Source: Pseudomonadota bacterium (GTDB lineage: Bacteria; Desulfobacterota; Desulfovibrionia; Desulfovibrionales; Desulfovibrionaceae). Taken from it: a stretch of DNA of 64,000 bases. Both the position numbers and the translations under genes were made by a program. A model generated the notes under the pieces. The model did not search any database. It was given only the letters and a program-made list of their open reading frames with translations, and was not told the origin of the DNA. Position 1 is the first letter of the stretch. Each line of letters begins with the position of its first letter. Below are positions 7,674 to 16,090 of the stretch, piece by piece. The DNA lies in NCBI GenBank assembly GCA_018816865.1, contig JAHIUW010000038.1, positions 1-64,000 on the forward strand, in the 5' to 3' direction.

Positions 7674-8702
7674 CTAGTAGGCTTCTTTGTAGTCCAGATC
7701 CGCCTGGGTGATCTTGTGGGAGAAGGTCCGGTAGACCCAGATCTGGTAAGCCAGGACAATGGGCACCATGACTAGGGCCACGCCCAGCATGATCTTCAGC
7801 GTCAGGGGGCTGGAGGCCGAGTTGTGGATGGTCATGCTCCAGCCCGCATTCAAGGAGGATGGCAGCAAGGCGGGGAACAGGCCGATGACCCCGAACATGG
7901 TCACGCCCGCGATGAAGGTCGCGGAACCGGCCCAGGCTCGCCACATCTTGGCGGAGCCCAGGGACGAGCGCACCGAGATCAGGCCCAGCACCGCGCCGAT
8001 CAGCACCAGGAACAGCAGCGGGTTTTGCATGTAGTTGTTGAAGAGCATGGTCTCCAGGCCGGTGTAGACCAGAAAGAACACCGCACCGACAACGGCGATG
8101 GGCCAGGTCTTGATGGCCACGGTTCTGGCGCGGTCATGCAGGGGCCCGCTGGACTTGATGGCCAGCCAGATGGAACCGTGCATCACGAACATCACCACGA
8201 AGACCACGCCGCCCAGCAGGCCGTAGGGGTTCAGCAGCTCCAGCAACCCTTCCTGGTTGACGCCGTTGGCGTCCAGGGCGATGCCGCGGAAGATGTTGGC
8301 AAAGGCCACGCCCAGCAGCAGGGCGGGCAAAAAGCTGCCCAGGAAGTGGCAGGTGTCCCAGGCCTTACGCCAGGCGTCGCTGTCCACCTTGCTGCGGAAC
8401 TCGAAGGACACGCCGCGCAGGATCAGCGCGAACAGCAGCAGGTACAGCGCGGTGTACAGCCCGCTGAACATGGCGGCGTAGGCCGCGGGGAAGGCCGCGA
8501 AGGTCACGCCGCCAGCGGTCAGCAGCCAGACCTCGTTGCCGTCCCAGAAGGGACCGGCCGCATTGTAGATGGTGCGTTTCTCGGTCTCGTTGCGAGCGAT
8601 GAACGGCAGCAGGGTCCCCATCCCGAGGTCGAAGCCGTCCAGGACGAAGTACACGGACCACAGGATGCCCCAGAGCAGGAACCAGATGGTTTCAAGAGTC
8701 AT
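7674..8702 (-). CDS. cydB: Cytochrome bd quinol oxidase subunit II
   Basis: CydB (342 aa) is the membrane partner of CydA in cytochrome bd. The N terminus LETIWFLLWGILWSVYFVLDGFDLGMG and the following GPFWDGNEVWLL are hallmarks of the family, and eight or more hydrophobic helices follow. The ATG at 8702 is preferred because AGAGG lies eight bases upstream; another ATG at 8708 is only two bases from it. It follows cydA by 46 bases and is terminated at 7620. The oxidase reduces O2 with menaquinol and protects the anaerobe from oxygen. Confidence 0.96.
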   Translation of the reverse strand: MTLETIWFLLWGILWSVYFVLDGFDLGMGTLLPFIARNETEKRTIYNAAGPFWDGNEVWLLTAGGVTFAAFPAAYAAMFSGLYTALYLLLFALILRGVSFEFRSKVDSDAWRKAWDTCHFLGSFLPALLLGVAFANIFRGIALDANGVNQEGLLELLNPYGLLGGVVFVVMFVMHGSIWLAIKSSGPLHDRARTVAIKTWPIAVVGAVFFLVYTGLETMLFNNYMQNPLLFLVLIGAVLGLISVRSSLGSAKMWRAWAGSATFIAGVTMFGVIGLFPALLPSSLNAGWSMTIHNSASSPLTLKIMLGVALVMVPIVLAYQIWVYRTFSHKITQADLDYKEAY

Positions 8703-8748
8703 GATCATACCCTCTTGGGTTCAGGTTTGCGCGACGATTCACGGCGGC

Positions 8749-10044
8749 TCATTCGGGGCCCATGCGGGCGTACTTCAGCATCAGGAAGATATCCACGGCC
8801 CCGAGCAGGGCGTAGAGCAGGCAGAGGGTGACAAAAGAGAACACCACCTGCGAGGTCGCCAGGGGCGAGACCGCGTCTGCGGTGCGCATCAGGCCCTGCA
8901 CGATCCAGGGCTGGCGGCCGACTTCGGTCACGGTCCAGCCCGCGAAGATGGCGATGTAGGGCAGCGGGATCATCCAGGGCAGGAACTTGAGCAACGGGAA
9001 CTGCTTCAGCCTGTTGCGGTACAGGAAGGCCAGCCCCGCCATCAGCGGGAACAGCGTGCCCAGGCCGACCATCAGTCTGAAGGACAGGAAGGTCAGCAGC
9101 ACGGGCGGGCGGTCCTGCTCGGGGATGTCGTTCAAGCCCGTGACTTCGGCGTTGACGTCGTTGAAGGCCAGAAAAGACAACAGCCCCGGCACGGGCAGGG
9201 CCTGGATCATGTTGCCGTCCCCTGTCAGGCTGGGCATCTGCAACAGATACATGGGGGCCCTGGTCTGGGTCTCCCAGTGCGATTCCATGGCCGCCAGCTT
9301 GGCGGGTTGCTGCAGGGCGGTGTTGTTGCCGTGGATGTGGCCACCCAGGACCACGAGGACCGAGAAGATCAAGGCGGAGCCCAGGCCCATCTTGAAGGAG
9401 CGGGTGAAAAAATCGGTCTCGTTGTCGCGCAACAGATGCCAGGCCGAGATGCCCATGATGAAGAACCCGGCCAGGGTCAGCGCGGCGGGGATCATGTGCA
9501 GGAACTGCAGGATCCCGGTGGTGTTGGTGATCACCGCAATGAAGTCGTTCAGTTCGGCGCGGCCGTTGCGCATCACGTAGCCCACGGGGTTCTGCATGAA
9601 GCCGTTGGCCAGCAGGATCCACAGTCCGGAGACGTTGGAAGCGATGGCAACCAGCCAGATGGCCAGACAGTGGACCTTGGGGGACAGGCGGTCCCAGCCG
9701 AAGACCCAGACGCCGATGAAGGTCGACTCCAGGAAGAAGGCCACCGTGGCCTCGATGGCCAGCAGCGAACCGAAGATGTCGCCCACGTAGGCCGAATAGC
9801 GCGACCAGTTGGTCCCGAACTGGAATTCCAGGGTGATGCCGGTGACAACGCCCAGGGCGAAGTTGATCAGGAACAGCTTGCCCCAGAACTTGGCCATGCG
9901 TTTGTAAGTCTTGTCACCGGTGCTCACGTATCTGGTTTCCATGATGGCCACCAGCAGCGACAGGCCCAGGGTCAGCGGCACGAAGATGAAGTGGAACATC
10001 GTGGCCGCGGCAAACTGGAGCCTGGACAGCATCAGAACGTCCAT
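8749..10044 (-). CDS. cydA: Cytochrome bd quinol oxidase subunit I
   Basis: CydA (431 aa) carries hemes b558, b595 and d and the quinol site. The N-terminal SRLQFAAATMFHFIFVPLTLGLS has the distal heme His, GRQPWIVQGLMRT near residue 390 is the family signature, and the Q-loop region before it is short. That places it in the short-Q-loop class (about 440 aa) rather than the E. coli class (522 aa). It lies 81 bases after roo on the same strand, so it may be read through from the rbr-roo block. Confidence 0.96.
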   Translation of the reverse strand: MDVLMLSRLQFAAATMFHFIFVPLTLGLSLLVAIMETRYVSTGDKTYKRMAKFWGKLFLINFALGVVTGITLEFQFGTNWSRYSAYVGDIFGSLLAIEATVAFFLESTFIGVWVFGWDRLSPKVHCLAIWLVAIASNVSGLWILLANGFMQNPVGYVMRNGRAELNDFIAVITNTTGILQFLHMIPAALTLAGFFIMGISAWHLLRDNETDFFTRSFKMGLGSALIFSVLVVLGGHIHGNNTALQQPAKLAAMESHWETQTRAPMYLLQMPSLTGDGNMIQALPVPGLLSFLAFNDVNAEVTGLNDIPEQDRPPVLLTFLSFRLMVGLGTLFPLMAGLAFLYRNRLKQFPLLKFLPWMIPLPYIAIFAGWTVTEVGRQPWIVQGLMRTADAVSPLATSQVVFSFVTLCLLYALLGAVDIFLMLKYARMGPE

Positions 10045-10089
10045 GGAGCCCCCCTTGGGTTGAGGATTGGATTTGAATCTATGATGCGT

Positions 10090-10110
10090 CGGGGGGCAGT
10101 ATGCCCCCCG
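10090..10110 (-). terminator. GC-rich hairpin between roo and cydA
   Basis: A perfect 9-bp stem (CGGGGGGCA / TGCCCCCCG) with a 3-base loop lies just after the roo stop. No T run follows on the minus strand, so it may attenuate or protect the mRNA rather than stop transcription fully. Confidence 0.5.
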
Positions 10111-10125
10111 GTGTGTTTGTAAGGC

Positions 10126-11328
10126 TTAGAGTTTTGCCCGCAGGGCCTGGCCCACGGATCGGCCCAACTCTATGCATTGATCCAGCATTTCCTGGTCGGG
10201 CACGTGCTTGACCTTGGCGGCCGGGTCCACGACCTCGAAGTTCATGTCTTCCAGCCACTGGCTGATGACCTTCACGCACTCGCCGCTCCAGCCGTAGGAG
10301 CCGAAGGCCGCGGCGACCTTGTTCTGGGGCTTTAAGCCCTTCATGTAGGTCAAGAGGTCGGCCACCAGGGGCAGGATGCCGTTGTTGTGGGTGGGCGAAC
10401 CCACCACCACTGCTCCGGCCTGGAAGACCTCGCTCATCACCTCGGAGTGGTGGAAGGACTTGAGCGCCATGACCTTCACGGAGACGCCCTCGTCCATCAG
10501 TCCGTCGGCGATGGCCAGGGCCATCTTCTCGGTGGAGTGCCACATGGTGTCGTACACGACTACCGCGCGGTTGGCATAGGCCTGGGCCGCGAACTCGCGG
10601 TAGGTGTCCAGGGCAAAGGCCACGTCCTCGGGCCCGCGGAAGATCAGTCCGTGGTCCGGGGCGATCATGTCGATTTCCAGGCCCATTTCGCTGACCGCGT
10701 CCAGGGTCTTGTCCACGATCTGCGAGAACGGGGTCACGATGTTGGCATAATATTCTGACATGCGCCGCCTGATGAAGCCCTGGTCCATCTCGTCCACGAA
10801 GCGTTCGCTGGAGGCGATGTTCTGACCGAAGGCGTCGTTGGGGATCAGCAGCTTGTCTTCGGGGATGTAGGACAGCATGGAGTCTGGCCAATGCAGCATG
10901 CGCGCCTCGATGAACTGCACACTGCGCTTGCCCAGGCTGATGCTGGCGCCGGATTTGACGGCCTCGATGGGCCAACCCTGGGGGTGGAAGTGGGCCTCAA
11001 TGGAGCGCACACCCATGGGCGAGCAAAAGACCTTTTCGGGGCCGCAGGCCTGGATCAACTGTGGCAGTGCCCCGCTATGGTCGGGCTCCAGGTGGTTGGC
11101 TACGATGTAGTCGATCTTGCAGGGGTCCACCACCTGGGCGATGGTCTCCAGGAATTGATCGACAAACGGCGCTTTGACCGTGTCGAACAGGGTGATCTTC
11201 TCGTCCATGACGAGGTAGGCGTTGTAGGTGGTCCCGTGACGGGCCAGGGAATAGCCATGGAAGTCGATGGTGTTCCAGTCCACGGCTCCCACCCACCAGA
11301 TGCCTTCTTTGATTTCAACAGGTCTCAT
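10126..11328 (-). CDS. roo: Rubredoxin:oxygen oxidoreductase (flavodiiron protein)
   Basis: This cytoplasmic flavodiiron protein (400 aa) reduces O2 to water with electrons from rubredoxin. The metallo-beta-lactamase-like domain has the diiron ligands H79, E81, D83 and H84 (NHLEPDHSG), then His in MLHWPDSM, Asp in PNDAFGQN and His in APDHGLI. The C-terminal flavodoxin domain (from about residue 250) has the FMN loops TMWHSTEKMA and SPTHNNG, and YGWSGE. The gene follows rubredoxin, its expected donor, on the same strand. Confidence 0.96.
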   Translation of the reverse strand: MRPVEIKEGIWWVGAVDWNTIDFHGYSLARHGTTYNAYLVMDEKITLFDTVKAPFVDQFLETIAQVVDPCKIDYIVANHLEPDHSGALPQLIQACGPEKVFCSPMGVRSIEAHFHPQGWPIEAVKSGASISLGKRSVQFIEARMLHWPDSMLSYIPEDKLLIPNDAFGQNIASSERFVDEMDQGFIRRRMSEYYANIVTPFSQIVDKTLDAVSEMGLEIDMIAPDHGLIFRGPEDVAFALDTYREFAAQAYANRAVVVYDTMWHSTEKMALAIADGLMDEGVSVKVMALKSFHHSEVMSEVFQAGAVVVGSPTHNNGILPLVADLLTYMKGLKPQNKVAAAFGSYGWSGECVKVISQWLEDMNFEVVDPAAKVKHVPDQEMLDQCIELGRSVGQALRAKL

Positions 11329-11385
11329 GCTTGGTCTCTTTCTTCATAGAGTGATGCCGGTTGTCTTCCGGCGTGCTCGTATTCC

Positions 11386-11407
11386 GGGAGGGCCGGTTGG
11401 CCCTCCC
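11386..11407 (-). other. Intercistronic hairpin between rubredoxin and roo
   Basis: GGGAGGGCC and GGCCCTCCC form a perfect 9-bp stem around GGTT, just after the rubredoxin stop. There is no T run. It may separate mRNA levels of the small and large genes; that role is inferred. Confidence 0.5.
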
Positions 11408-11425
11408 GCTGGTCACTGACGCTGG

Positions 11426-11584
11426 TTATTCCTTCTCGAATTGGTCCTTGGGTGCGCCGCAGACGGGGCAGACCCAGTCCTCGGGCAGGTCCTTGAACTT
11501 GACGCCCGGGTCGATACCGCCGTCGGGGTCGCCTTCGGTGGGGTCGTACACATAGCCGCAGATGGTGCAAACGTATCTGTCCAT
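11426..11584 (-). CDS. rub: Rubredoxin
   Basis: A 52-aa type I rubredoxin. The single iron is held by CTICGY and CPVCGAP, with the usual spacing, and the [13 protein letters not shown] and LPEDWVCP segments are classic. AGAGGA lies eight bases before the ATG at 11584, so the longer upstream frame is not used. It sits between desulfoferrodoxin and Roo, consistent with donating electrons to both. Confidence 0.96.
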   Translation of the reverse strand: MDRYVCTICGYVYDPTEGDPDGGIDPGVKFKDLPEDWVCPVCGAPKDQFEKE

Positions 11585-11612
11585 ATCTTGATCCTCTTCG
11601 CAGTGGTTGGAG

Positions 11613-11993
11613 TTAGGCGTCGGCCTTCCACAGGCCATGCAGGTTGCAGTACTCGCGCGCGCTGACCTTGCCGGCCTTGATGCAGAACTGGGCCACGGGC
11701 TCTTGCCCGGGCTTCAGGAACTGGGTGTAGGACTTGCCGTCGGCGATGAGCTCGATCCATTCGATCCAGTGCTTCTCTTCCATGGGATGGGCCACGCTGC
11801 CCACGGAGACCTTGTAGCCGGTGGCGGTCTTCTCGATGACGGGCACGTGCTTTTCCTTGGCCGCATCAACCGTGTTTTCCTTGAAGAGTTTCATGTTTTC
11901 GCCACAGCAGACCAGGTCTCCGGCCCCGCCATGAAGCACTTCCACGATGTTCCCGCAGACGTTGCATTTATAGACTTCCAACAAATCAGGCAT
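11613..11993 (-). CDS. dfx: Desulfoferrodoxin (2Fe-superoxide reductase)
   Basis: A 126-aa superoxide reductase with both iron centres. Center I is the desulforedoxin-like site C10, C13, C29 and C30. Center II, where superoxide is reduced to peroxide, has His in EKHVPVIE, two His in [14 protein letters not shown], and Cys-His in YCNLHGLW. The ATG at 11993 has GGAGAG upstream. The gene order rbr-dfx-rub-roo groups peroxide, superoxide and oxygen removal. Also called rbo. Confidence 0.97.
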   Translation of the reverse strand: MPDLLEVYKCNVCGNIVEVLHGGAGDLVCCGENMKLFKENTVDAAKEKHVPVIEKTATGYKVSVGSVAHPMEEKHWIEWIELIADGKSYTQFLKPGQEPVAQFCIKAGKVSAREYCNLHGLWKADA

Positions 11994-12061
11994 GACTTCT
12001 CTCCGGATGTTGAGGGGTTTTCCCACCTGTTTTTAATAGCTAATGGTTCCTAATACCAAGA

Positions 12062-12643
12062 TCACCAGTTTTTGCAAGTGATTTCAAAGTAGGCACGCGG
12101 ATGGACGCAGGCCGGGCAGAGGTCCGGAGCCTCGGGACCGTGGTGGACGTAGCCGCAATTGCGGCAGCGCCAGACGATCTGTTGACCGGGGCGGCGAAAG
12201 ACGATGTCCGTTTCGATGTTCCGGATAAAGGCCCGGTAGCGCTCCTCGTGAAATTTCTCTGCCACGGCAATGGCCGTAAAGGTCTCCGCGATGTCCTGGA
12301 ATCCTTCCTGAACCGCGATCACGCCGAATTCGGGGTACATGATTTCGTGTTCGTGCTTTTCGCCCTCGGCCGAGGCGTAGAGGTTTTCCAGGGTGGAGCC
12401 CATCTTGCCCGCCGGGAAGCCTGCGGAGATCATGACCTCGTGACCTGCGGTCAGGTACTTGAACAGGCGCTTGGCGTGTTCCTTCTCCTGCAGGGCGGTC
12501 TCCTGGAAGATGTGGCTGATCTGCTCGTAGCCATCCTTCTTGGCGATGGAGGCGAAATAGTCATAGCGGTTGCGTGCCTGGGACTCGCCGGCGAAGGCGG
12601 TCAGCAGGTTGATCTCCGTTTTGGTCCCTTTGAGGGGTTTCAT
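12062..12643 (-). CDS. rbr: Rubrerythrin
   Basis: A 193-aa peroxidase. The N-terminal four-helix bundle has the diiron glutamates in FAGESQARNRY, QEKEHAK and the later EGF..AE..HEERY segments. The C-terminal rubredoxin domain has CRNCGYVHHG and CPACVHP. It reduces H2O2 with electrons from rubredoxin or NADH-linked reductases. It is the first gene of the oxygen-defence block, with a good promoter 90-120 bases upstream and GGAG before the ATG. Confidence 0.96.
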   Translation of the reverse strand: MKPLKGTKTEINLLTAFAGESQARNRYDYFASIAKKDGYEQISHIFQETALQEKEHAKRLFKYLTAGHEVMISAGFPAGKMGSTLENLYASAEGEKHEHEIMYPEFGVIAVQEGFQDIAETFTAIAVAEKFHEERYRAFIRNIETDIVFRRPGQQIVWRCRNCGYVHHGPEAPDLCPACVHPRAYFEITCKNW

Positions 12644-12733
12644 CAGCAGTGCTCCTTATGGTGAGATTGATCGTGTTGTCGGATGAGTGGCCTGCTCCAG
12701 CCGAGCATGCGCAAAGAAAGCTATCTCCGTGCA

Positions 12734-12762
12734 GATATACAACCTTTGCAGGCAGGTGGCAA
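12734..12762 (-). promoter_or_regulatory. Sigma70-type promoter for the rbr block
   Basis: On the minus strand TTGCCA (12757-12762) is separated by 17 bases from TATATC (12734-12739). It predicts a leader of about 85 bases before rbr. I could not define an operator for PerR or Rex here. Confidence 0.55.
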
Positions 12763-13153
12763 CAGTGGCTCCAGAAAAATGGGCAACTCCGCAAAAGAAA
12801 ATGAGGAGCCGGTCTCTGGTCAGGGCGAGCCGGTCATGGGCCGGCGGCGGATTCCGAGTGTCCTTGTGGCAGGGGCGAGGGCAGAACGGATCAGGGGATG
12901 AAGCGAAGCCAGACCTGGGCCTGCACATTGGGCGAAGCAAACCACCGGCCGCTCGTCCGCGGGCCTGTGCGAGAAAACCGAAGCATCAGAAACGGGTTGA
13001 TCAAGCCGGATCGATCAGCCGGGATGTGCCGGAGACGGAGGGAATAGGGGGTCTTGGGGCTGACATCCCTGGGCGCTCTGACCTGCGTCAGGCCCAAACC
13101 TTTGGGTCTGGTGGGTAGGCTCTTGAGGGGCCTGTCCCGGTGTTGGGCTGTGG
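12763..13153. other. Intergenic stretch with no recognised gene
   Basis: The sequence between the rbr promoter and the stem-loop after the chemoreceptor gene is open in several frames. None has a convincing start, family match or typical composition. I see no repeat or RNA that I can name here. Confidence 0.5.
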
Positions 13154-13226
13154 GCCTGGAGTTCCTCACGGATCAGAGGGGGCTGTTTTGCAGCTCCGCG
13201 CTCCGGTCCGGGGAGGAACTCCAGGC
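13154..13226 (-). terminator. Long stem-loop after the chemoreceptor gene
   Basis: A perfect 14-bp inverted repeat (13154-13167 with 13213-13226) encloses 45 bases that can form an inner GGCTG/CAGCT hairpin. It starts 9 bases past the stop of the chemoreceptor gene. It lacks a T run, so its role as terminator is inferred from position. Confidence 0.5.
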
Positions 13227-13234
13227 GTCCACGG

Positions 13235-15244
13235 TTATTCCTTGAATTTTTCCACCAGGGTGGACAACTTCTCGGACATGGCCGCCACTTCCTGGATGGA
13301 GGTGTTGGCTTCGTTGATGCGCGTCGAGATGCTCTGCGAGAGTTCGTTGATGCCGGTGACGTTGATGTTGATCTCCTCGCTGGTGGAGGACTGCTGCTCC
13401 GAGGCCGTGGCAATGGAGCGGACCATGTCGGCGATGGAGTCGGATTGGTCGACGATCTGCTGGAGCACCTTGCCGGCGGCCTCGGCCATCTGCTCAGTGT
13501 GGCCCACACGCTTGCGGGTGTTGGTCATCTCCTTCACGGCTTCGCTGGCGCTGTTCTGGATGGCGGTGATGGCGGAGTCGACCTCCTGGGTCGCGCCCAT
13601 GGTCTTTTCGGCCAGCTTGCGCACCTCGTCGGCCACCACGGCGAATCCGCGCCCGGCATCGCCCGCGCGGGCGGCTTCGATGGCGGCGTTCAGGGCCAGC
13701 AGGTTGGTCTGGTCCGCGATGTCGTTGATGACCGCCATGACCGCGCCGATGTTCTCGGCCTTGGCCGAAAGGTCGTTCAGGGTCTCGGCCAGGGCCTCGG
13801 TGGTGCGGGCCATCTCGCGGGTCTCAACGACGGTGCGTTCAACCTCCTTGCCCCCGTCCTTGGCCACGTTGGAGGCCACATCCGAGGCGTCTGAGGCCTT
13901 GCCCGCATTCTGGGCGACTTCCAAGACCGTGGCGTTCATCTCCTCCATGGCCGTGGCCACTTGCGAGGTCTGGCCGGCGGTTTCCGCCATGCCGTTGGTG
14001 ACCTCGTTCATCTGGCGCGAGAGATGGCCGGCGGAGTCGTTCAGGCTGTTGGCCACGGCGGCGACCTCGTTGGCCACCTGCAGCAGGTTTTCCCGCTGGG
14101 CGCGGATGCGTTCCTTGTCGCGTTCCTCCTGGGTCAGGTCGATCATCATGCCGATGGCGCCCACGATGCTGTCGGAGGCGTCCTTGAGTGGGGAGATCTC
14201 GTAGTGCAGGGGGAAGCTCACGCCGTCGCTGCGGGTGTATTCCATCTGCCCGTTCTTGCTCTGGCCCGAGGAAATGACCTGGTCGGCCACCTTGCCGTGG
14301 CCGTTGCTGGTGAAGATGGAGGTCAGGGAGTGACCAAGGATATCTTCCTCGCTCAGGCCCAGGATATTGCGCAACGGGGGGTTGATGTAGTTGAAGCAAC
14401 TGTCGTTGTCAGTGACGAACAGCGGGATGATGATCCCCTGCAGCACGCCCTTGTTGTATTCCAGCTGGTCCTGGACCGTCTGGACCATGACCTTCAGGTT
14501 GTCGGCCAGATTGGCAAGTTCGTCGTGGCCCACGACCTCGAACTGGGCGCTGTAGTCGCCTTCGCGGATACGGTCGCTGATGGCGGCGATGGTCACGATC
14601 TTGTTGATCACGATCTTCCTGATGAACAGGCCCAAGAGGACCAGCAGAAAGATCGCCCCGGCCAGGGAGATGATGGCCGTGGTGCGCTCGGAGGCGGCGA
14701 CATCGGCCATCTGGGGGCTGATGTCTTGAAACAGGATCATGGAGCCCAGGATGGGCTGTGAGGAACCGTGGCAGTGGTAACATTCCTTGTGGTTGGGAAT
14801 GGTGTTCACGGCCACGAAAAACGATTTTCCGCCATGCTCGAGCTGGACGCCCTTGTTGATGTCCTGCTTGAGGCTCTGCTCCAGGCAGGGCAGGAACTCG
14901 GGGATGCTGCGGACCTCGGCCATGTCCTGACGTACGGTGTCCTCGTCCGTCGCGTAGGTGATGTTGCCCTTGTAGTTGGTCAAAAAGACGGAGACATCCG
15001 GATAGTTCGCGGCCACCTTGCGCAATTGCCCCACGGTGCCCTCGTTGTCGCCGATGGACATGGGCTCCTCGATGGCGGACAGCAGGATGGAGGCCATTTG
15101 CTTGGCGGAATGGTTGATCAGCTCGGCGGTGGCCTCGCGATGCTGCCGGGAGTTGGTGAAGCCGAGTATTGCAAAGGTGATCACGGTGATCACCGAGACA
15201 GGCAAAATGATCTTGATTCCCAGAGAATTACGAATGAACTTCAT
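13235..15244 (-). CDS. dcrA: Methyl-accepting chemotaxis protein with periplasmic heme-c site (DcrA-like)
   Basis: A 669-aa chemoreceptor. Transmembrane helix 1 is residues 11-30 and helix 2 about 183-205. The periplasmic domain between them contains one heme-c motif, CYHCH (C155-H159). A HAMP segment, a PAS domain (about 290-400) and the signalling hairpin with the invariant [31 protein letters not shown] tip follow. DcrA of Desulfovibrio vulgaris is the known heme-c receptor of this kind, proposed to sense oxygen or redox state, and it also lies beside the rbo-rub-roo genes. ATG 15244 starts at the membrane anchor; an upstream extension to 15340 is unlikely. A tetraheme cytochrome gene precedes it by 13 bases. 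Confidence 0.88.
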   Translation of the reverse strand: MKFIRNSLGIKIILPVSVITVITFAILGFTNSRQHREATAELINHSAKQMASILLSAIEEPMSIGDNEGTVGQLRKVAANYPDVSVFLTNYKGNITYATDEDTVRQDMAEVRSIPEFLPCLEQSLKQDINKGVQLEHGGKSFFVAVNTIPNHKECYHCHGSSQPILGSMILFQDISPQMADVAASERTTAIISLAGAIFLLVLLGLFIRKIVINKIVTIAAISDRIREGDYSAQFEVVGHDELANLADNLKVMVQTVQDQLEYNKGVLQGIIIPLFVTDNDSCFNYINPPLRNILGLSEEDILGHSLTSIFTSNGHGKVADQVISSGQSKNGQMEYTRSDGVSFPLHYEISPLKDASDSIVGAIGMMIDLTQEERDKERIRAQRENLLQVANEVAAVANSLNDSAGHLSRQMNEVTNGMAETAGQTSQVATAMEEMNATVLEVAQNAGKASDASDVASNVAKDGGKEVERTVVETREMARTTEALAETLNDLSAKAENIGAVMAVINDIADQTNLLALNAAIEAARAGDAGRGFAVVADEVRKLAEKTMGATQEVDSAITAIQNSASEAVKEMTNTRKRVGHTEQMAEAAGKVLQQIVDQSDSIADMVRSIATASEQQSSTSEEININVTGINELSQSISTRINEANTSIQEVAAMSEKLSTLVEKFKE

Positions 15245-15257
15245 GGTTCCCCCTTCC

Positions 15258-15731
15258 CTAGTGAGCCCCGCCGTACAGCAGCGGCTTGAAGTTGAAGGCC
15301 CCAACGCGTTCGGCGTTGTGGCAGGTTTCGCAATCCTCAAGGGCCAGAGACCCCTTGATCAGTTCGGGGTCGCCTCCCTCTTCGACATGCGCGGAACCCG
15401 GGCCGTGGCAGACCTCGCAGCCGGCGTGTCCGAGGTCGGGGGTCTCCTCAAAGCTGACGAAGCCTCCGGGTTGACCATAGCCTGTGGTGTGGCAGGCGAA
15501 GCACTCCTGAAGTTCCTCGACGGTCAGGTCGGAGGCCATGATTTTGATGCTGCGGTCGGAATGGGATTTTTTGGCGAACTTCTCGAAGTTCTCAAATTGT
15601 TCTTCGTGACATTCGGAACAGGCTTTGGTGCCCACGTAGGTCGCTTGTTCACCTTGTGCCGAGCTGGCAGAGAACAATGCCAAGGAGCAGCAAACTGCAC
15701 AGGCCATAACGACAACAACCCGATTTATCAT
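15258..15731 (-). CDS. Periplasmic tetraheme cytochrome c
   Basis: A 157-aa exported protein with a signal peptide (residues 1-26, ending SSAQG) and four heme motifs: CSECH, CFACH, CEVCH and CETCH. The spacing and the [17 protein letters not shown] segment resemble the cytochrome c554-like multiheme family rather than cytochrome c3. It has its own promoter and GGAGG before the ATG, and is probably cotranscribed with the heme-c chemoreceptor. A link between electron flow and chemotaxis is suggested by position only. Confidence 0.88.
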   Translation of the reverse strand: MINRVVVVMACAVCCSLALFSASSAQGEQATYVGTKACSECHEEQFENFEKFAKKSHSDRSIKIMASDLTVEELQECFACHTTGYGQPGGFVSFEETPDLGHAGCEVCHGPGSAHVEEGGDPELIKGSLALEDCETCHNAERVGAFNFKPLLYGGAH

Positions 15732-15763
15732 ACCATTCCTCCAATTTTTAAGGCATCGTATCC

Positions 15764-15792
15764 CCTATTGCGTTAACCGTCACTTTTGTCAA
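15764..15792 (-). promoter_or_regulatory. Promoter for the cytochrome-chemoreceptor operon
   Basis: TTGACA (15787-15792, minus strand) with a 17-base spacer to AATAGG (15764-15769), about 30 bases before the cytochrome ATG. The AT-rich stretch beyond it to 16033 contains no gene that I can support, only a short CACCTT/AAGGTG inverted repeat near 15835. Confidence 0.5.
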
Positions 15793-16033
15793 ATAAAAGG
15801 TCGGAATGGAAAACGCGCGGCAAAATATGAGTAACACCTTGTATTCGAAGGTGATTGATAGAATGCGAAAGACTCGTGCTGTTTGCCGTTGAGTAGAATG
15901 TGCATAGGATATTAGATTTAACTGCTTGGGATACATCTGATTTTTCGAAAGTAAAGCGGGCGGTGCGTAAAGTGTAAAAAGTTGCAGCGCATCGTTCATG
16001 CCCCTGCGCTCAGCCGGAAATTCGAAAAGCAAA

Positions 16034-16068
16034 CAAAAAGGCCGGCCCGGAAATCCGGGTCGGCCTTT
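16034..16068 (-). terminator. Rho-independent terminator after rny
   Basis: A 15-bp stem with one G-T pair (16037-16051 with 16054-16068) is followed by TTTTTG on the minus strand, 22 bases past the rny stop. Confidence 0.88.
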
Positions 16069-16090
16069 GGATGTCATGATCGGCAAACGA

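Noticed and set aside
12750-12775. AGCCACTG-like string resembling a B12 box
   Set aside because: No other conserved parts of the cobalamin riboswitch are present and the downstream gene is rbr.
12687-13118. 143-codon plus-strand frame in the gap after the chemoreceptor gene
   Set aside because: No start signal, biased toward Arg/Pro/Gly as in random GC-rich DNA, no recognisable domain.
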